A stretch of DNA of 10,022 nucleotides from DAOUAG01 sp034432935 (lineage in GTDB: Bacteria > Chloroflexota > Dehalococcoidia > SM23-28-2 > RBG-16-64-32), in the NCBI GenBank assembly GCA_034432935.1, contig DAOUBD010000079.1:1-10022 (forward strand), read 5' to 3'. A program made the translations under genes and the position numbers. Positions within the stretch are counted from its first letter, which is position 1. Each line of letters begins with the position of its first letter. Below are positions 6,282-10,022 of this stretch, in pieces. The notes under the pieces are model-generated. The model made no database searches, was not told where the DNA came from, and saw only the letters and a program-made list of their open reading frames with translations.

Positions 6282-6455
6282 CCTCTCATGCCGATGCCCT
6301 CGAAACACGGGGCGCACACCCCGCTCACCCTTCGAGGCACCTCGGGGTGAGCGGGAAGGGGCGTGGCACGGCGAGCAGAACCCCGCACAGACCGAGACCC
6401 CCGAAGCGTGGGACGATAGACGAGGCCCCTCATGCTGAGGCCCTCGAAGCATGGG
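6282..6455. repeat. Second cluster of REP-like hairpins
   Basis: The 281-base gap 6273-6553 carries the same repeat family as 381-610 but more diverged. There is a degenerate type A copy near 6284-6310, a type B copy at 6320-6355 and a well-kept type A copy at 6427-6455. The type B copy has a perfect 11-base stem (6320-6330 with 6345-6355). Its loop contains a further cgag/ctcg pair, so it can fold almost continuously. Between the hairpins (about 6361-6424) I see nothing coding. Confidence 0.7.
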
Positions 6456-6477
6456 CGGCAGGGGCTCTATTTTTCTT
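6425..6477 (+). terminator. Terminator-like hairpin with T-tract built from a type A repeat
   Basis: The arms GCCCCT+CATGCT (6425-6436) and AGCATG (6448-6453) + AGGGGC (6460-6465) pair with only a six-base bulge (6454-6459). They are followed by TCTATTTTTCTT (6466-6477). This fits an intrinsic terminator for the upstream dehydrogenase operon and would insulate the promoter that starts at 6487. Confidence 0.5.
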
Positions 6478-6486
6478 ACAAACCCC

Positions 6487-6515
6487 TTGACAACCCTTAC
6501 GCGCCGGTAGAGAAT
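6487..6515 (+). promoter_or_regulatory. Promoter of the secreted-protein operon
   Basis: A perfect TTGACA (6487-6492), a 17-base spacer and GAGAAT (6510-6515, four of six) precede the propeller gene. Transcription would start near 6522. The AAAGGAG ribosome site (6541-6547) follows six bases before the ATG. Confidence 0.55.
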
Positions 6516-6553
6516 GGGCGCATATCCCGCGGGCATCTGGAAAGGAGACAGCA

Positions 6554-8281
6554 ATGCCCGCGCCTGTCATACGCATGCGGGCCCGCAGGCCACGAGGCCC
6601 GGGCCGCTTCATGCCCGTCGTCCCAGCTACACTCGGATTGCTCGCGCTTTTCATGCTACTGCTAGGAGGCCGAGGTTCCGCCTCCGGCTCCGCCACTGAA
6701 CGGGTCAGCGTGGACAGCAATGAGGCCCAGGCCGACGGCAACAGCTTCTACCTCAGCATCAGCGCCGACGGCCGCTACGTGGCCTTCGATTCCTTCGCCA
6801 GCAACCTCGTGGCGGGGGACACCAACAACAACCGCGACGTCTTCGTCCGCGACCGCCAGGCCGGCACTACTGAGCGGGTCAGCGTGGATAGCAGCGGAGC
6901 GCAAGGGAATAACAGCAGCGGCCTCGGCCTCGCCATCAGCGCCGACGGCCGCTACGTCGCCTTTACTTCCTCCGCCAGCAACCTGGTTTCCGGGGACACG
7001 AACACCTATACCGACGTCTTCGTGCGCGACCGCCAGGCGGGGACCACCGAGCGGGTGAGCGTCGATAGCAACGGCGTCCAGGCCAACTATGAGAGCCTCT
7101 TTCCCGCCATCAGCGCCGACGGCCGCTACGTCGCCTTCCACTCCGCCGCCAGCAACCTGGTGGCGGGGGACACCAACGGCACCATTGACATCTTCGTCCG
7201 GGACCGCCAGGCGGGGACCACCGAGCGGGTGAGCGTGGATAGTGGGGAGGCAGAGGCGAATAACGACAGCTATTCCGCCGCCATCAGCGCCGACGGCCGC
7301 TACGTGGCTTTTAGTTCAAGGGCCAGCAACCTCGTATCGGGCGATACCAACAACTTTGACGATATCTTCGTCCGGGACCGCCAGGCCGGAACCACAGAAA
7401 GGGTCAGCGTGGATAGCGGGGAGGCAGAGGCGAATGGCTACAGCTATTCCGCCGCCATCAGCGCCGACGGCCAGTACGTGGCCTTCGATTCCGGCGCCAG
7501 CAACCTGGTCTCCGGGGACACGAACGCCTATACCGACGTCTTCGTGCGCGACCGCCAGGCCGGAACCACCGAGCGGGTCAGCGTGGACAGTAGCGAGGCC
7601 CAGGGCAACTTTGGCGGCACGGACCCGTCCATCAGCGCCGACGGCGGCTACGTCGCCTTTACCTCAGACGCCACCAACCTGGTGCCCGGCGATACCAACG
7701 TCTCTCTCGATATCTTCGTGCGTGACCGCCAGGCCGGAACCACCGAGCGCGTCAGCCTGGACAGCGGCGGTGCCGAGGGCAACCATCACTCCTCGGAACC
7801 GTCCATCAGCGGCGACGGCCGCTACGTCGCCTTCCAGTCGGCGGCCAGTAATTTGGTGCCGGGCGATACAAACAACGCCTCCGACATCTTCGTCCGTGAC
7901 CGCCAGGCCGCCGGTCCTACTCCTACGCCCACGCCATCACCCACGCCGACGCCCACGGCGTCGCCTACCCCAACGCCAACCCCCACGCCTACGCCATCGC
8001 CTAGCGGCACGCCCGGCCCAGCCGGCCCCAAGGGCGATATAGACTGCGATGGCGACACCGACGCTGTGGACGCCCTCCGCATCCTCCGCTACGTAGCCGG
8101 CCTCAACCCCAACCTTCCGCCCAACTGCGAGCCCATAGGACCAGCAGACACCGGCCCCAAGGGCGATATGGACTGCGACGGCGATGTTGATGCCGTCGAC
8201 GCCCTGCGTATCCTGCGCTACGTGGCCGGCCTCGATCCCAACCAGCCTGCCAACTGCGAGCCCATAGGGAAGGGGCTGTGA
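6554..8281 (+). CDS. Secreted seven-repeat beta-propeller (TolB/PD40-like) protein with twin dockerin-like modules
   Basis: This 575-residue protein is exported. A basic N-terminus (RMRARRPRGPGR) and a hydrophobic core (about 22-38) form a signal peptide, with likely cleavage in the Ser/Ala/Gly stretch near 42-47. Residues 49-452 are seven repeats of 58-59 residues, each of the form ERVSVDS...ISADGRYVAFxS...NLVxGDTN...DxFVRDRQAGTT. This is the PD40/TolB-type blade, so a closed seven-bladed propeller is likely. A Pro-Thr linker (453-494) leads to two EF-hand-type modules beginning at D495 and D538. The only cysteines in the protein are the four in these modules (498, 525, 541, 568), consistent with disulfides outside the cytoplasm. 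The ligand is unknown; surface display or matrix binding is plausible. The start is fixed by AAAGGAG six bases upstream. The stop TGA overlaps the next ATG by one base. Confidence 0.87.
   Translation: MPAPVIRMRARRPRGPGRFMPVVPATLGLLALFMLLLGGRGSASGSATERVSVDSNEAQADGNSFYLSISADGRYVAFDSFASNLVAGDTNNNRDVFVRDRQAGTTERVSVDSSGAQGNNSSGLGLAISADGRYVAFTSSASNLVSGDTNTYTDVFVRDRQAGTTERVSVDSNGVQANYESLFPAISADGRYVAFHSAASNLVAGDTNGTIDIFVRDRQAGTTERVSVDSGEAEANNDSYSAAISADGRYVAFSSRASNLVSGDTNNFDDIFVRDRQAGTTERVSVDSGEAEANGYSYSAAISADGQYVAFDSGASNLVSGDTNAYTDVFVRDRQAGTTERVSVDSSEAQGNFGGTDPSISADGGYVAFTSDATNLVPGDTNVSLDIFVRDRQAGTTERVSLDSGGAEGNHHSSEPSISGDGRYVAFQSAASNLVPGDTNNASDIFVRDRQAAGPTPTPTPSPTPTPTASPTPTPTPTPTPSPSGTPGPAGPKGDIDCDGDTDAVDALRILRYVAGLNPNLPPNCEPIGPADTGPKGDMDCDGDVDAVDALRILRYVAGLDPNQPANCEPIGKGL
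6698..7909 (+). repeat. Seven intragenic blade repeats of 174-177 bp
   Basis: The seven repeats start at residues 49, 107, 166, 224, 282, 340 and 398 of the propeller protein. The second is one residue longer than the others and the last ends early at RDRQA. DNA similarity is high but mosaic. The front of repeat 5 is closest to repeat 4 (shared 'SGEAEAN...SYSAAISADG'). Its back half is closest to repeat 2 (five differences in 69 bases). Confidence 0.9.
7910..8035 (+). repeat. Low-complexity Pro-Thr linker coding repeat
   Basis: This runs of cct/ccc/cca-acg codons encode a (TP)n linker with occasional Ser, Ala and Gly (residues 453-494). Such linkers keep surface modules apart and are often glycosylated. 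The region is prone to slippage. Confidence 0.85.
8036..8257 (+). repeat. Two tandem dockerin-like EF-hand modules, gene 1
   Basis: Module 1 starts at D495 (8036) and module 2 at D538 (8165). Each carries a complete 12-residue calcium loop with Asp at positions 1, 3, 5, 9 and 12 and Gly at 6, then the helix 'VDALRILRYVAGL' and a Pro-rich end with Cys. The loop-plus-helix resembles one half of a type I dockerin (consensus DxNxDGxxNxxD), and two halves make a full domain. Cys at loop position 4 and Cys at position 31 occur in both. No cohesin gene is visible. Confidence 0.8.
8189..8251 (+). repeat. 63-base perfect direct repeat, copy 1 (copy 2 at 9931-9993)
   Basis: These 63 bases in the second module of gene 1 are identical to 9931-9993 in the second module of gene 2. 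Identity continues upstream with only two differences over the preceding 21 bases. The neighbouring first modules are clearly more diverged. Confidence 0.95.
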
Positions 8282-10022
8282 TGCCCCGGCGCATCCTCGG
8301 CATCGCGGCCCTGGCCCTCATTGCCGTGATCATCTCCATCGTCGCCAGGCCAACGGCGAGCCGCGCCGGCGCGACCTTCACCGTCACCAAGACCGTTGAC
8401 ACCAACGACGGCGCCTGCGACTCCGATTGTTCCCTGCGGGAGGCGATCATCGCCGCCAACGCGCTCCCCGGCCAGGACACCATCACTGTGCCGGCGGGCG
8501 TGTACGACCTGACCCTCACCGGAGCAGACGAGGACGCGGCCGCCACGGGCGACCTGGACATCAAGGACGACCTCGTCATCAACGGGGCAGGGCCGCAGGC
8601 TACCCGGATCGAAGGCACCTCCAGCGACAGGGTGTTTGAGGTGCACTTCGTGACGGTAACCCTTTCCGGCCTGATGGTTATGCACGGCAAGAGCAGCAGT
8701 GTGGGCGGCGGAATCTTCAATAACTCGGGCTCCCTGTCCATCTTCAATAGCTTCGTTGCCGCCAACGACGCCAGTAAAGGCGGTGGCCTGTACACAAGCA
8801 GCGGCAATCTCACGATCTTTTCCAGCTACATCACGGACAACAACGCTACCTACGGCGGCGCCATATACAACAGCGAAGGTTCGGTCTATCTCAACGGCAG
8901 CACGGTGGCCAACAACGGGGCCGGGTTTGACGGGGGCGGCATCGTGACTGACAGCGGCCACATGGGGATGGTGGGGACCACGGTCTCCGGCAATACCGCG
9001 GGCCGTGACGGTGGAGGCCTCGTGAATAGCAAGTCGAACCCGCTGTGGGACCCCGAGGTCACGATCTTCAACAGCACCATAAGTAACAACAGCGCCGCGA
9101 AATATGGCGGGGGCATGGAGACCGCCGGAGAGGTCCAGCTGCTTGAGGTCACCATCGTCTCCAACATCGCGGATTCGGACGACGACGGCTTCGGCACCGG
9201 CGGGGGCCTGTACGGCCCCATGGCCTTCATGTTCAACGGCATCCTCGCCAACAACGGCGACTGCTGCGAGGTCTTTCACATCCCTTACCCCAGCGACTGT
9301 GCAGGCTCGATCTACTCGTGGGACTACAATCTGATCGAGACCACCGAGAACTGCGCCGTCATCGGCGATACAGCGCACAACCTCTACAACATGGACCCTC
9401 TGCTGGGTCCCCTGGCGGATAACGGCGGGCCCACGTTCACCCACGCCCTCCTGCCCGGCAGCCCGGCCATCGACGCCGGTTACTGCGACCTCACGACCGA
9501 CCAGCGGGATTACCTGCGGCCGGCCGACGGCGACGGAAACGGGAGCGCCTTATGCGACATCGGCGCCTTCGAGTACGGCGCATCTCCCCCGACGCCGACG
9601 CCGTCACCTACACTCACACCGTCACCCACGCCTACGCCTACGCCCACGCCCACGCCATCGCCAACGGCTGCTGTTACGCCCACCCCAACGCCAACACCCA
9701 CGCCTACGCCCACGCCCACCGCCACGCCTTCGGCGACGCCGACGGGCTCCGGCGGGCCGGCCCTCAAACAGGGGGACGTGGACTGCGACGGCGACGCCGA
9801 TGCCGTGGACGCCCTCAAAGTCCTGCGCCACGTCGCCTCCCTCTCGGTGTCTCAAAACCCCGGCTGCCCACCGATCGAGTCGCCCGCCGCCGGCCACCCC
9901 TTTGGAGACGTCGACTGCGACGACGATGTAGATGCCGTCGACGCCCTGCGTATCCTGCGCTACGTGGCCGGCCTCGATCCCAACCAGCCTGCCGGCTGCC
10001 CACCCATCGGAGGGCCCCTATG
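8281..10022 (+). CDS. Secreted CSLREA / parallel beta-helix / choice-of-anchor Q protein with twin dockerin-like modules (3' edge)
   Basis: The frame is open from the ATG at 8281 to the window end (580 codons plus TG). The signal peptide is MPRR plus a hydrophobic core (5-22) with likely cleavage after A29. Then comes the CSLREA start ('DSDCSLREAIIAANA', C46 and C50). About residues 90-390 are short Asn/Gly-rich turns of a right-handed beta-helix ('GGGIFNNSG', 'GGGLYTSSG', 'GGAIYNSEG', 'GNTAGRDGGGL', 'STISNNSA'), as in polymorphic outer-membrane and pectate-lyase-like proteins. Residues about 390-432 match the choice-of-anchor Q pattern ('GSPAIDAGYC...DQRDYLRP...CDIGAFEY'). A long Pro-Thr linker (434-498) and modules at D499 and D543 follow. 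No catalytic residues are recognised, so an adhesin or matrix role is likely. The final 'CPPIGGPL' parallels gene 1's ending 'CEPIGKGL'. The trailing TG would be a stop if the next base is A. Start and stop overlap gene 1 by one base, indicating co-translation. Confidence 0.87.
   Translation, partial: MPRRILGIAALALIAVIISIVARPTASRAGATFTVTKTVDTNDGACDSDCSLREAIIAANALPGQDTITVPAGVYDLTLTGADEDAAATGDLDIKDDLVINGAGPQATRIEGTSSDRVFEVHFVTVTLSGLMVMHGKSSSVGGGIFNNSGSLSIFNSFVAANDASKGGGLYTSSGNLTIFSSYITDNNATYGGAIYNSEGSVYLNGSTVANNGAGFDGGGIVTDSGHMGMVGTTVSGNTAGRDGGGLVNSKSNPLWDPEVTIFNSTISNNSAAKYGGGMETAGEVQLLEVTIVSNIADSDDDGFGTGGGLYGPMAFMFNGILANNGDCCEVFHIPYPSDCAGSIYSWDYNLIETTENCAVIGDTAHNLYNMDPLLGPLADNGGPTFTHALLPGSPAIDAGYCDLTTDQRDYLRPADGDGNGSALCDIGAFEYGASPPTPTPSPTLTPSPTPTPTPTPTPSPTAAVTPTPTPTPTPTPTPTATPSATPTGSGGPALKQGDVDCDGDADAVDALKVLRHVASLSVSQNPGCPPIESPAAGHPFGDVDCDDDVDAVDALRILRYVAGLDPNQPAGCPPIGGPL
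9580..9774 (+). repeat. Low-complexity Pro-Thr linker coding repeat, gene 2
   Basis: This is a 65-residue linker (434-498) of (TP)n with Ser and Ala interruptions and a Gly-rich end. It is the same type as at 7910-8035 but longer, so linker length differs between the two proteins. Confidence 0.85.
9775..9999 (+). repeat. Two tandem dockerin-like EF-hand modules, gene 2
   Basis: The modules start at D499 (9775) and D543 (9907). Both keep Asp at loop positions 1, 3, 5, 9 and 12, Cys at 4 and Cys at 31. The first is the most diverged of the four after the loop ('LKVLRHVASLSVSQNPGC'). The second has Asp instead of Gly at loop position 6. Confidence 0.8.
9931..9993 (+). repeat. 63-base perfect direct repeat, copy 2 (copy 1 at 8189-8251)
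   Basis: This is identical over 63 bases to the gene 1 module, 1742 bases away in the same orientation. Recombination between the copies would delete gene 2's unique part or fuse the two genes while keeping a complete tail. Confidence 0.95.

Noticed and set aside
7910..8035. Regulatory or structural DNA repeat independent of coding
   Set aside because: The repeat is in frame and encodes a normal Pro-Thr linker, with a matching linker in gene 2, so protein function explains it.
8218..9444. 408-residue open frame on the minus strand
   Set aside because: It lies wholly opposite gene 2 and the end of gene 1, which have signal peptides, recognised domains and clear start sites. Its protein matches nothing I know, and long antisense frames are common in GC-rich DNA.

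Overview
The window is GC-rich bacterial DNA with densely packed genes. It carries no rRNA, tRNA, transposase, phage or CRISPR signature that I can see. The style suggests a Chloroflexota genome, perhaps Dehalococcoidia-like, but this is inference from gene style and no marker gene is present. The hints are intergenic hairpins of the 'ttcgacaggctcagg' family and secreted proteins with Pro-Thr linkers and dockerin-like tails. Others are CSLREA / choice-of-anchor Q architecture and several genes without a Shine-Dalgarno site.

Layout. Positions 1-354 hold the C-terminal end of a molybdopterin oxidoreductase, probably a NuoG-type subunit. A repeat-filled spacer follows (355-678). Then come a small DUF2007-like protein and a stand-alone LON-domain protein, translationally linked (679-1581). 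A zinc-dependent alcohol dehydrogenase lies on the minus strand (1598-2626). It diverges from a stand-alone secretion-ATPase-like protein with an altered P-loop (2677-3516); both of these genes look leaderless. A HAD phosphatase and a single-domain rhodanese lie on the minus strand (3513-4597). The ATPase and HAD stop codons share the palindrome CTAG. A good sigma70-type promoter drives a DinB-family protein and a D-2-hydroxyacid dehydrogenase (glyoxylate/hydroxypyruvate reductase type) on the plus strand (4739-6272). A second repeat cluster follows and ends in a terminator-like hairpin at about 6425-6477.

The last third (6487-10022) is a cell-surface or secreted operon. Behind its own promoter, gene 1 encodes a signal peptide, seven near-identical propeller-type repeats, a Pro-Thr linker and two dockerin-like EF-hand modules. 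Gene 2 overlaps it by one base (TGATG). It encodes a signal peptide, a CSLREA start, a parallel beta-helix, a choice-of-anchor Q motif, a Pro-Thr linker and the same pair of modules. It runs to the window edge, where the last two bases, TG, could begin a stop codon.

The most interesting signal is this shared C-terminal tail. All four modules have Cys at loop position 4 and a second Cys exactly 27 residues later. The last module of each gene shares a 63-base perfect DNA identity with its partner. This suggests a disulfide-locked calcium-binding attachment module that is kept homogeneous or swapped between unrelated secreted proteins. The genes between 679 and 6272 look like ordinary housekeeping or accessory metabolism with no obvious shared pathway.
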